Of a stretch of 64,000 nucleotides of DNA, positions 11,520 to 21,299 are shown one piece after another (position 1 is the stretch's first letter; each line of letters starts with the position of its first letter). Position numbers and translations under genes: made by a program. The stretch lies in the NCBI GenBank assembly GCA_050084515.1, contig CM114275.1, positions 23,808,001 to 23,872,000 on the forward strand, written 5' to 3'. The DNA is from Blasia pusilla (lineage: Eukaryota; Marchantiophyta; Marchantiopsida; Blasiales). The notes under the pieces were generated by a model. It worked only from the letters and a program-made list of their open reading frames with translations. It did no database searches and was not told the origin of the DNA.

Positions 11520-11858
11520 CCAACCCTATATAAGGGAGGAAGATGGCTTTCCCAAGCCATCTTTCTCATGTTGGGTCGTTGGAGCACCTCTCTTGTTGCG
11601 TGTGAGATGCTAGCGTATGGATTTCCTAAGAGCACAGGGTGGACGAGGCTCGATATGCCGATGTAGATTGAGGAGCGGATTTTTAGGCCGGGTGTGCCAT
11701 TTTTACTACTCTTTATTTTTGTTGTGTGATCTTGATGTATATGTATGAGTTGATTTTTGTACTTGTGTGGATCTACCCGTGTGTGGGGAAGATTGGTGTT
11801 GTGTGGTGTGGATGTGATCAACAATGTATATTGTGTAGCGATGTGTATGCGCACGACA
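11520..11858 (+). repeat. LTR A, right fragment (TATA to U5 end)
   Basis: It starts CCAACCCTATATAAGGG immediately after LTR B and runs through the hairpin AAGATGGCT...AGCCATCTT (11540-11563) and the downstream region. It ends at GCACGACA at 11851-11858. It is the only copy here that shows LTR A continuous from the TATA to the terminal CA. Its first 30 bases repeat the last 30 of the left fragment (5904-5933) with one mismatch. Confidence 0.65.
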
Positions 11859-12211
11859 CACGCTCTACTCCCCAATATCTATTAATAGAGTATATAAATG
11901 CCAACCTATGAGTTCCATGCCTCCGGTTTTTTTTTCCTTTCAGTTTTTTGCCACAATGCCCCAGTTAGCGCAATATGCTACATCTATGACAAAACTTCTC
12001 TTAAATCTATGACAAAGCTTCTGTAATCGGGAGTACTCTAAGCACTATACATAGGACATCTTGGTTTGTAGTACAACGTCATTATTGAACTTCCCTAGCC
12101 AACTAAGTAGATGTATCCAAATTCATAGAGAATCTTAACCGGCATGCACAGTGTGTTGCATCTGTCTGTGGGCCATTGACACTCAGTAATTTTTCAGCTT
12201 CTTAAGTTCCA
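11859..12211. other. Spacer between LTR A right fragment and element 2
   Basis: A 353-bp AT-rich stretch with no coding frame or repeat that I recognise. It begins with CACG, which repeats the four bases before 5638 and may be the target duplication of the outer LTR A. Confidence 0.4.
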
Positions 12212-12685
12212 TGTCACATATGAGTAGCCGATAGGCCGAGATCTATCGTGGATAGGGCGTAGGAGCCAAGGGACTATCTTGAGTGTAACTTTGTCCCACG
12301 GTGTTGGATGAGGTTGAGGATATGTCCATTGTGTCAGGAACGTAGTTTTTGACAACTTTCCTGTTGCATCATCGGATGAATTGTTGACCAAGTCACCCGC
12401 CCTTGGTAACTTGTGCGCGCAAGTTACCAAGAGGATAGCTATTTTTAGGGAAAGAGCCTTTTGGCTCTTCCCAACCCTATATAAGATAGGAAGATGGCTT
12501 TCCTAAGCCATCTTTCTTATGTTGGGCCATGGGAGCACCTCTCTTGTATGTATGTGAGATAGGACTAGGGTGCTAGCGTCCGGATCCCTTGATAGCGCAG
12601 GGTGGACAAGGCTCAATATGCCGATGTAGATTGAGGAGTGGAGTTTTAGGCTGGGTGTGCCATTTTTACTACTCTTTACTTTTAC
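12212..12685 (+). repeat. LTR A copy, 5' LTR of element 2 (U5 end missing)
   Basis: It starts TGTCACATATGAGTAGCC and is clearly similar to the copy at 22055. It contains a TATA-like TATATAAG at 12478-12485. A perfect 9-bp-stem hairpin follows at 12491-12514 (AAGATGGCT, 6-nt loop, AGCCATCTT). Similarity to the 11520-11858 copy stops at about 12685, so the last roughly 170 bp of U5 are absent. No tRNA-type primer site was found after it. Plus-strand TATA orientation agrees with the plus-strand coding of element 2. Confidence 0.65.
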
Positions 12686-13725
12686 ATGAGAAAGATGTCA
12701 AGGGGGTAGTGGGAATTCGTTGTTTGCAGGTAGGCAAGCGAGATGCCTTGGTGGGGAGCCCTGGATACACTGGTTGGCATTTTTTGTTGATCATTTTGTG
12801 TTCGAAAGGCCGTGCGCGGAAGCGCTGTCCATTTTTTGCAGATTTCTTTGGTGCGGATTGACGGGGGACAACAGCCATGTGTAGCCCGCGGTGTAGCATT
12901 GAGTGTGCAAGCGAGAGTGTCGGGAGAGAGAGGAGAAGTATACCTTTAGGGCTTGCAGCTGTCGGGGGGCTGTCAAGTAAAGGCGGCTAGTAGGTCGTGC
13001 CAGGAATTAGGTCGTAGCCATCCGTGTAGGGCTAGGTCGTACATACGTGGTCAAGCGTATTGATGAGGCAGGTTGGCAGAGTGGGCGGACGGGGCGTGGC
13101 GGCAGATGGGGACACATGCACTGATGCCGATGGGCAGACCACATCAACTGACGGGAGGCTCGACGTGTTGGTCGAGGAGAGTGTCATGTTGCAAAGGTTG
13201 CCGCGCCACATGGAGGAGTGAGTGTTGACGATGCGTAGGTTGGAGGGCGTGATCAAGTTACCCATTTGAGTCCTTTTTCTCACACTTATCTTCTATGATT
13301 GAGAGTGTTGGGTATCGGGTAGTAGCTGGTGCTAGGTGCGTGCAGTGATGGTGACGAGTGTAGACTCTTTCATGTGTAGCATGTTGGTGGATATACGGCG
13401 GTTGCCGAGTAGGGGTCGCATGTATGACCCGAACGTGTCGGTAGGTTAGGTGAGTCAGTAGGAGGCTCAGGGTGAGCCTAAGTGTTGAGTGTGCGTGAGG
13501 TTGGGTGTGTCATCACGGGATTAACGTTAGCATAGGTGAGCTAGTGAGGAGTGTGGGAGACTCTCGATGAGTCTGAGTGCTTAAGCGGGTGAGACAGGGT
13601 TGTCATCACGGCATTCTTTGAGGGTTCGGAAGAACGGGGTAGTGCGAGCAATAGTAGTGGTGTGACACGGAGTGGACTGAGAAACCGGGGGGGTTACGAG
13701 TGAGAAGCTACCTCGACATCCATCC
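12686..13725. other. Untranslated leader region of element 2
   Basis: About 1 kb of G/T-rich sequence between the 5' LTR fragment and gag. It has no convincing long frame on the element's coding strand and no recognisable primer binding site. Short frames occur on both strands but lack domains. Confidence 0.4.
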
Positions 13726-14600
13726 GTGGCTGGATCGTCATCACTAGACATTGGGTCTGGTGACGAGAACGTAGACGGAGGCAGTATCACTTGGCAGAAG
13801 ATGGACGATATGGGCCATCGGGGCATGCGTCGTTTCTCAGGTGCAATGGGCACCATTGATTTAGATGATTTTATCGAGGAGTTCGACACATGGTGCGACT
13901 TCCAGGAGATACGGACCCCGACACCGTTCAACCCTTTCATGGCATGGAAGGGGTTGTTCCAGCACTTGGAGGGTCCTCCAATGGATGACAACATGGAGTT
14001 TGCATCACTATATTCAGTAGAGGTCGATGCCTGGAGGATGTATTGGGCTCTAGGGTATGTGTCCACTCGTGGTCGCGAGGCATATGATGGGATTGTGAGA
14101 GGAGAGAGATCCACACCATCAGCCCGGAGACTAGATGGAGATGAGGATAGTGAGATAGGCAATGTGACAGTGATCTCTGGTGGCAGAGGGCCACCCAACT
14201 TTGGTCCCACAGTGGAGTTTTTTTACAGTTGGGGAAGAGCTTTCAGGGCGTACGCACCGACAAGCTGAAGAGTCTACAAGATTTTTAGCGACGATCGGGT
14301 GAGAGTCTGAGAGAGGCATTCACACGCATGAGGAGGATGATCATTGCTACATATGGAGTGACTGAGGCGCAGTTAGTCCAGTATTGGTACAGTGTTCAAG
14401 ACCGAGAACTACGAAGGAGAGTCTGAGATGCGGTGCTGATTCACACAGCGAAGCCCACATTGAAGGTGGTCTTTGATTTGTCTGAGCGTACTGAGCTCAA
14501 CATGAGTGAGGAGCAGGTAGTGACCGCTGGATTTTCTCGAGAGTCGACGGGTCCACGAGCGACGGTGACCCCACAAGTGCCATAGTGAGCACTAGTACCA
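13726..14600 (+). pseudogene. Element 2 Gag, frameshifted
   Basis: A 180-aa frame, 13726-14268, includes a helical gag-like core with MRRFSGAMGTIDLDDFIEEF near residues 35-54. After a frameshift near 14230 the match continues in another frame as SLREAFTRMRRMIIATYGV, followed by QYWYSVQDRELRRRV and a stop. This looks like the capsid domain of gypsy Gag. Its assignment rests mainly on position, upstream of the zinc knuckles and protease. Confidence 0.6.
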
Positions 14601-14696
14601 CGGGAGCGGGCCAATGTGCCCAAAAGAGCAGCCCGGGTATCGTGAGCCTATGAGGCAACGATCCATACCTACATATGTTGCCCAGCAGGGACCGAT

Positions 14697-15054
14697 GTTG
14701 TCTTGTTGGACATGTGGAGGGGCCCACAGGCAGAGAGACTGCACACAACATTGGAGAGGATCACGAGCGCCTCCGATTGCTCAGGAGCCATAGAGGATGG
14801 CCCCACCACAGTACGAGTGTGACTATTGCCACAGATATAGTCACACTAGGGATAGATGTTTTGACCTTCGTCAAGAGGCACATCCAGAGGTAGGCCGAGG
14901 GCCAGGGGACGGTCGTCTTGGAGGAGGTCGGGTAGTTCTTTCTGGATGTGGTGGTAGAGGAACACCACCAGCCACAGGAGATGGAGCAAGAGCACTAGAG
15001 CCGGCACTTCTTCGGCACGCATTGATCAATTGGAGCAGAGGATTGTTGTCATGA
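14697..15054 (+). pseudogene. Element 2 double zinc knuckle (nucleocapsid)
   Basis: Two CCHC-type knuckles lie in tandem. The first is CWTCGGAHRQRDC, with spacing CX2CX3HX4C. The second, about 30 residues later, is CDYCHRYSHTRDRC, with canonical CX2CX4HX4C spacing. A stop separates them just before the methionine at 14797. A Gly-rich tail follows. Knuckles of this kind bind the element RNA during packaging. Confidence 0.75.
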
Positions 15055-15770
15055 CGATGATGCAGCTCAGGGAAGGCAAGGAGCCGCGAGCACATAGTGT
15101 GGCTCCATCTTCTACCTCTTACCCTGACCCGGGTGAGGATCTCGCTAATATGGGGTTTATATGTAGTGTAGCTCTGGTTGAGGCGGCTGCAGTGGTGACT
15201 CGGGGTGCTGCAAGAGGCATCGAGCCATCGAGAGGTGGAGTTGAGATTGACCCACTAGAGGGGACCAATGGGCGGCAGGCCAGGGTTCCACAGTCATTCA
15301 TATTATTCAAGGTACTACCACACCATCAATGGTACCTCGAGGACCAGCGGTGCCTACAACTCAGGCACGTTCGTCGACGTCACGAGGACTTGGAGTGAGA
15401 ACTCCTATGCCGGCTTGAGTGGAGTCAATGTCGCCCATAGTGTTGGAGGTGGCCACCAGAGTGAGTCAAACTCCGCTATTTTCCGCCATAGAGTTGGCGA
15501 CGTTGGGAGTTGGACCAGCTGAGGTGTTTCGGCTGGCCGCCATGTTGTGTGAGCGTGGAGAGGTGATGCTTCTTGTTCAGAGGTAGTTGAGGAGGTGGTG
15601 GACTTGCCCTCAGAGCCGGTGTTCGAGACGTTCCCCACAGAGTCATGGCATGTGGCGGCGGCGAAGTTGGTAGATATACCAGCTTGACCGGCCATAGAGC
15701 AAGCAGTGGTGACACCTGGAGTAGTGTTAATGGATAACTGAGGTGGAGTATTTCACTTGGTTAGTCCGAC
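15030..15770 (+). other. Element 2 linker between nucleocapsid and protease, broken frames
   Basis: Short overlapping frames on the plus strand (15030-15398 and 15268-15522) contain no domain that I recognise. By position this is the Gag-Pol linker. Stops and frameshifts prevent a single reading. Confidence 0.35.
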
Positions 15771-15779
15771 AGGGACAGT

Positions 15780-16420
15780 TTACCACCCGTAGCGTGTCCT
15801 ACTTGATTCGGGAGTGCAACCCTTGATGTTAGGGAAGGCGGCATGTTTAGCGTTGGGGTTACGGAAGGCCGACATTGAGACTTGTCCCTTCTAGATACAG
15901 ACCTCGATTGGGGGCATGTCACCCACGCAGTATATGACTCGACAGGAGATAGTTGTCAGAGTCCAGCCAGAGCATGTGACGGATAGTGCTATGGTGCGCA
16001 CACGTGCGATTATGACATCAGTTGAGTCCTGCAATGTGTTGGTGGGGAGTACAGTATTATATCCCCTAGGATTCATCCTTGACTTATGGGAGGAGACCGT
16101 TGCTTATCGTCCAGGGTGGCAGTCGGGTGACGGGCTCATGAGTCAGTTACCCGTGTAGTTTGCGGGACGAGGTGGTCGATCTTAAGACAAGTCTGTAACC
16201 ACGTTGGCAGCTTTCATAGGTAGTGTTGGCCATGAGAGTTGTTGGAGGGGAACGCACATGCAGAGGATGTCCTAGTAGCGGATAGTCCCACGGAGAGACA
16301 TGACATGGCGGGTGTCTCTTCCCATGTTGGCGAGACCTCTTCACCATTGTGGGGGACACCTCGAGAGCTACAGAGGAGTGTCGACAACCTCGTGAGGCAG
16401 GCGTGGAGTCATGACTTTAT
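15780..16420 (+). pseudogene. Element 2 retropepsin-like region
   Basis: A DSG triad (codons 15805-15813) in the frame DSGVQPLMLGKAACLALGL resembles a retropepsin active site. The same frame continues through a TAG at 15893 to a conserved-looking stretch with VTDSAMVRTRAIM, CNVLVGSTVLYPLGF and YRPGWQSGDG, and ends at a TAG at 16156-16158. This should be the polyprotein protease. The TTTAT at 16416-16420 is the left target duplication of the inserted LTR B. Confidence 0.65.
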
Positions 16421-17424
16421 TATCGCGCCCCTACTCTCCTTGAACGTCAATCTTAATTGTTGCGGAAGCGTACGTTTAGTAGGACACGATCTCATCACCG
16501 ATCTGCACCCACACACGCACTCTCATTAGTCGGGTCTAGGCCAACCAGCGTTCCAACCCACCGAGTTCTCAACTCGGCGTCTCATCAAGTTCAACCTTCT
16601 TTACTTCCTAGTTTTCAAAACATGGCAAGTCCTTCAAGACTTGCAACAGACTTCCTGATTAGTCCAAGAACCTAAAACGGCACTTGCGCGCCTAGCGATC
16701 CCAACTATTCAACGGACCTCGTGTGAGTTCCAAACAGAGACCCAAGTAATTGAGTCGCGGGGTGAAATCCAAGAGGGATGTCTAAAATCGCCTCCGTAGA
16801 CTTGGCTCAGGTTTTCCAACCCGACCCCAAACTCTTGATCCGTTCCATGCCCTTGAGCCGCCCCGTGGCGCCCAAAGTGGGGTTTGAGTTCCAAGCACTC
16901 TTGGAGACCTTCCCCCTTACTAGTACTTCTGGGGTTCTCCAATAACCCCCCACCTTTGGAAAAGGAGGGTTGGGCCCTTCATTGTGGCCCTCAACCCGAC
17001 TCTACTTACACTCGTTTCTTGGTTGTTTCTCAGCCGCTGCTTATGCGTTTGCAGAGATCTTTATTGTGTTTGAGCCGGCTTTCAATAAGCCTTCCAACAC
17101 ACCCTTGTTCAATCCAAACGCATCTTTGCGCTAAAAGTTATGGCCATAAATACAGCCGGAAACTCTCAAACGCTAGTGGCGTCCCAAATCCGGATTCCTT
17201 CCATTGGCAACCCACTTTCTAGACTCAACTCCTTTCAAGTCTTGTTCCGCGTTTGGTCCAGGTTTCTCAGTCGCGACCACAACATCTGAAACGCGAAGCC
17301 TCGCTTGCATCCTATCTCTTGTCTCTTCTTCAAGACCACTCCAACATGCAGACCATCTTAGCGTGAGCCCGCTAATGTTCCGATGTTCTGCTTTGGCACT
17401 CCTTTGGTCATGAGGGTCGTGACA
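16421..17424 (-). repeat. Solo LTR B inserted in element 2, between protease and methyltransferase
   Basis: A 1004-bp copy matching LTR B of element 1 end to end, in the same genomic orientation. It is flanked by a perfect 5-bp direct repeat, TTTAT, at 16416-16420 and 17425-17429. That is the expected Ty3/gypsy target duplication followed by LTR-LTR recombination. On the minus strand it starts TGTCACGACCCTCA. It splits element 2 between the protease and methyltransferase reading frames, so it arrived after element 2. Confidence 0.85.
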
Positions 17425-17497
17425 TTTATCCCGGAGAAGCGAGAGTCAGGTGGCAATCGAGCTTCTGGAGTGGAGACGTTGACCCCACTAGATACCA

Positions 17498-18491
17498 CAC
17501 CCGTTGTGTGGCAGTATCCAGAGGAGGGTGTTAGGGTGTTAGATCTCTTTGGAGGATTAGCACCGGATTGGTTGGAGTATTGTAGGTGGGCATACGGGTG
17601 CATCAATACCTTTAAGTGGAGAGAGATGAAACCGCGTGGCGAGTATCATTACATCACGTAGCGAGATTGGTCCTGAGGTATCTTGAGTTGTTTTTGGTAT
17701 TTGCAATACGGGGATATCAGCATACACTACCCGTCGACATCTCTTTGGTGGGTACGCGGGATCTGGATAGAGTTGGCACCATTCATTTGGTGATTGTTGG
17801 ATGGCCATGTTAGGGTCATTCATCAGCTGGCCGAGGATTTGGATTGTTGGATCCGAGGTCAGGGATGTTTTGGGAGATGCTGCGAATAGTACGACACTTG
17901 CAGGAGAGTCAGACTTGTTCTCCAACGTACATTTTGGAGAACGTGTCATTGTTGGGAGACACTCGTGCACGTGTGATAACAAGTGTGCATCAGGTGAGGT
18001 CCTGGTTGGGACCTGTTGTGTTGCTAGATGCAGCGAGAGTTGGATCTCGTGCCCATCGTCCACGACTGTGGTGGATGAACCTGATACCATCAGAGGTACT
18101 GAGTCAAGCATACGATGGAGTCCAGAGAGCACCACATCTCATAGTGGATGCTATTTTGGGCTCAAGGCATCGATCTCAAGTGGTGACGCGGGATGATAGA
18201 CCACCGTAGGTAATGGCCAATAGGGTGGGGGAGTTTAGGGCAGCCTTACCTACGTTGGTGAGCTTCCCAGCATCCCATGCCTTTTGTTAGGGAGGACCAG
18301 TCATGATTTGGGATGAGGTGACGCAAGCATTGGAGGAGCCTACGGTAGATGAGCCCGAGCGCACCATGAGGTTCACTACATGTACTACGGCGGTGCCAGG
18401 TATGACTGAGGCATCCCAAAGACAGGTGTTGGGGTAGGCTATGGACCTCAACTATCTCATATGGATAGTCAACCTAGGTATGGCTGAGTAG
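17498..18491 (+). pseudogene. Cytosine-C5 DNA methyltransferase domain of element 2
   Basis: C5 methyltransferases transfer a methyl group from S-adenosylmethionine to cytosine in DNA. The conserved motifs occur in order. Motif I is VLDLFGG at about 17536, binding the cofactor. Motif II is like VERDE after a one-base frameshift. Motif IV is VIVGWPC followed by TAG at 17811, where the family has PCQ. Motif VI is YILENV, and motif VIII lies in RAHRPRLWW. C-terminal motifs follow (ALPTLVSFPASHAF, GGPVMIW, ERTMRF, and VLG then a TAG at 18435 then AMD). All of it after the frameshift near 17545 lies in one frame, with stops at 17583, 17613, 17811, 18207, 18288 and 18435. The catalytic Cys is retained. 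It lies between protease and RT, in the same orientation, within element 2. Without repair of its stops and frameshift it cannot make an enzyme. Confidence 0.9.
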
Positions 18492-18503
18492 AGACGGATA
18501 CGA

Positions 18504-18780
18504 GTGTCATCCATGTCGTCACGTCCACGAGTTGGACCATTGCCTACAGGGTCTGTACAAGCATTGGCTGGGGGCGAGACGAGGAGAGATAGGCACCCAT
18601 GGACTTCCTGGGACGTCGTTCAAGCGGAGAGTGCAAAGGCGGCCAGAGTAGCACATGTTCATTTTTTGGATGTGGAGGATGGTGTAGGAGGTCAGAGTGG
18701 AGTGGCTATTGCGGAGGTGGCTAGGGTTGCTATATAGCCAAAGTCGGAGATTGCGTCCTCTCCGAGTGAGGTCACAATGG
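18504..18780 (+). other. Element 2 linker between methyltransferase and reverse transcriptase
   Basis: A 77-aa open frame, 18504-18737, continues the methyltransferase C-terminus through an apparent TAG at 18489. It shows no recognised domain. By position it joins the methyltransferase to the RT N-terminus. Confidence 0.35.
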
Positions 18781-19829
18781 AGACTTGGGAGCCTGTGATA
18801 GGTCTCAAGTTGATAGGAGGAGAGCAACGGCAAGTTCATAGGTTTCTGAGAGGGCATATGAGTTGTTTTGCCTTCAATATGAGAGACTTGGGTACGCTGA
18901 AGGGTCTCGGGATACGGATTGAGTTGGCTAGTGATACGCTGATCTTTCGTCGACCCTATAGGTATTCTGATATGGAGCAAGCCTTGATTTAGAGCAAGAG
19001 TCAGGACTTGTTGGAGGCAGGACTTATGGGGTTATCACATGGGGAGTATGCATCTGTCACAGTCATGTCGGCAAAGAAGGATATGTATGGCAATTGGACG
19101 GATAGGCGGATGTGTGGAGATTACCGTCCTATCAACCGACAGGCAGTCGAGGTCGATGCACGCCATGCCTACTCCTGAGGAGATCTTTGATGCGGTAGGG
19201 CATGCAAAGATCTTCAGTACTTTAGATCTCCGTTTTGGCTATCATCAGCTTCCTATCAGGTTGGAGGATAGGGAGAAGACATTATTCTGGGGGATAGATC
19301 CGTTCGGGAGAGATTTCTTGTATCAGTGGCGGTTCTTACCATTTGGGTTGAAGAACGCGCTTGTAGAGTTTCAAAGAGTGATGGATAGGATTCTGGCTGG
19401 CTTGGATTTTGTACGATGTTACATAGATGATATTCTTATCTTCAGTTCCACGGTTGAGGAGCATGAGCGACACCTGGAGGAGGTATTTGGCGATTGCAGT
19501 TACATGGAGTGAAGTTATATCCAGGCAAGTGCAGATTCTTTCAGGAGCAGATTGAGTACTTGGGACACACCATATACCCAATTGGGTTAGGCATTCAGCA
19601 GACGAAGGTCGAGGCTATTACGCAGATTCCACGCCCTACAGATGTGAGTCGAGTCCGAGCGTTTGTTGGACTGGAAAACTTCTATCGACGATATGTCAAG
19701 GGTTTTAGTGTGATCGCAAAGTCTTTGACCTTGTTGACAAGACTTGATCAGGTTTGGTTGTGGGGAGATGATCAAGAGCAAGCATTTCATGAGCTCAAGA
19801 ATAGGTTGACTTCCTCACCCATTTTATAG
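18777..19829 (+). pseudogene. Element 2 reverse transcriptase
   Basis: RT pieces lie in three frames. The first is 18777-18992, ending at TAG. The next is a stretch with SAKKD, WTDRRMCGDYRPIN. The third is 19039-19512, with FSTLDLRFGYHQLPI, LPFGLKNALVEFQRVM and the catalytic CYIDDILIFSS. The thumb continues at 19494-19829, with YLGHTIYPIGLGIQ and VRAFVGLENFYRRYV. The YIDD core is intact but frameshifts near 19150 and 19500 break it. RT copies element RNA into cDNA. Confidence 0.85.
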
Positions 19830-20330
19830 AGACCGGTTAGGGATCGCCCATTCCAGTTACATACGGATTGGATCATGTTGGGTCTAGGAGCAGTGCTTAC
19901 TGAGAGAGATGACGAGGAAAGGGAGTTCGTTGTGGCTTACGCGAGCCGATCGAACAACATTGCAAAGGCAAAGTACAGCTCCTATGAGGGAGAGTGCTTG
20001 GCTGCAGTGTGGGACGTGGCACATTTCAGGTGCTATTTATTCGGCAACTCTTTCACATTTATCACTGATTATCAGTTGTTGAGGTGGTTGATGGAGTCCG
20101 ACAAGCTTACGGGAAAGCTTGCCATGTGGGCTCTATTACTACAAGAGTATGAGTTTTAGGTGGTTCACAAGCCAGGTCGGCTGAACCAGGATGCGGATGG
20201 GTTGAGTCATAACCCATGTCTGAGTCAGAGAAACGACATAGGAGCTCGATGGCACGGAGAGAGTGATGAGGAGATGGTGCCCGGTTGGCATGCATCTGCC
20301 TATCTTTGTTGGTTGACTATGGTAGGTTAG
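19830..20330 (+). pseudogene. Element 2 RNase H
   Basis: The frame continues past a TAG at 19827. The three acidic landmarks are visible: HTDWIMLGLGAVL, YEGECLAAVW and FITDYQLLRWL. A TAG at 20157 interrupts the following KPGRLNQDADGLSHNP stretch, which is the usual RNase H end. The domain degrades the RNA strand of the cDNA hybrid. Confidence 0.8.
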
Positions 20331-20336
20331 TCACAG

Positions 20337-21298
20337 GTGATGACTCCAGTGGTGGGGTTGGATGATGAGTCTTTGGATCCGGAGGCCAGTGAGGAGGCGA
20401 CAAGTGGTCGTGATATCCATGACAACGTGGAGGTTGTGGAGTTCTTGCGCACTGGGGTCATAGGGAGCATAGTGAGTGCTAGAGAGCGGGATCGGATCCT
20501 ACAACAAGCTAGGAGGTTCATGTGGAAGGGGACTCATATTTTGCGGGTATGGAGAGATGGTAGGATACGAGTGGTATCTCATCCTTCCCAACGAGCACGT
20601 GTAATGCAACATGCTCATGAGGAGTTGGGGCATTTTGGAGTAAAGCGTACTTACAGCTTACTCCAGGTTTAATATTGGTGCCGCGGCTTGCATACTGGGG
20701 TACAACAGTTTGTGGCCAGATGTATGGTATGTGATAGAGTGCGAGCATCCTTCAATGCTCCCAGTCTGCAGTTACATCCTTTTCCGATTATGGGTTTAGG
20801 TTATTGGTGGAGTTTAGACTGTGCGGGACCTTTGCCATTGACGGGGGCGTCATCACATGTAAATGTTGGTCATGGTGGAGCATTTCTCCAAGTGGATAGA
20901 GTTGGTGGCACTACCGGACAAGGCAAGAAGGAACAGCTTATGCGTTTCTAGATCGTGTGCTTAGTCACTTTGGTGCACCGGCGGAGGTGTTGACTGACCA
21001 GGGTACCGAGTTTCAGGGGAGAGTTTCAGGCCTTGTGTGATCATGCGCTGATAGATCACCGCACCACGTCCAGAGATCATCATGAGGCGGATGGGTTGGC
21101 GGAGAGAGTAGATCAGACGGTGAAGAGAGGATTGCGCAAGTATGGCTTGCAGCAAGGATAGTTGAGGGAATAGGACCTACAGTTGCCATGGTTGGCTATG
21201 GGTTATCGCTTTAGTCATCAGGCATCTTTGGCATCATTTTCACCATACTTTTTTCTCTTTGGGAGAGAGCCAGATTTACCCGGAGCTATTTGACGTGA
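20337..21298 (+). pseudogene. Element 2 integrase, zinc-binding and core domains
   Basis: The H2C2 zinc module is present as HEELGHFG and, after a TAA at 20670, CMVCDRV. Core Asp residues lie in WWSLDCAGPLP and LTDQGTEFQG. The Glu lies in DGLAERVDQTVKRG. These are in different frames because of frameshifts at about 20850-20950 and 21020. TAG stops occur at 21159 and 21171, and a TGA at 21291. The enzyme would insert the element cDNA. All three catalytic acids are still encoded. Confidence 0.8.
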
Positions 21299-21299
21299 C

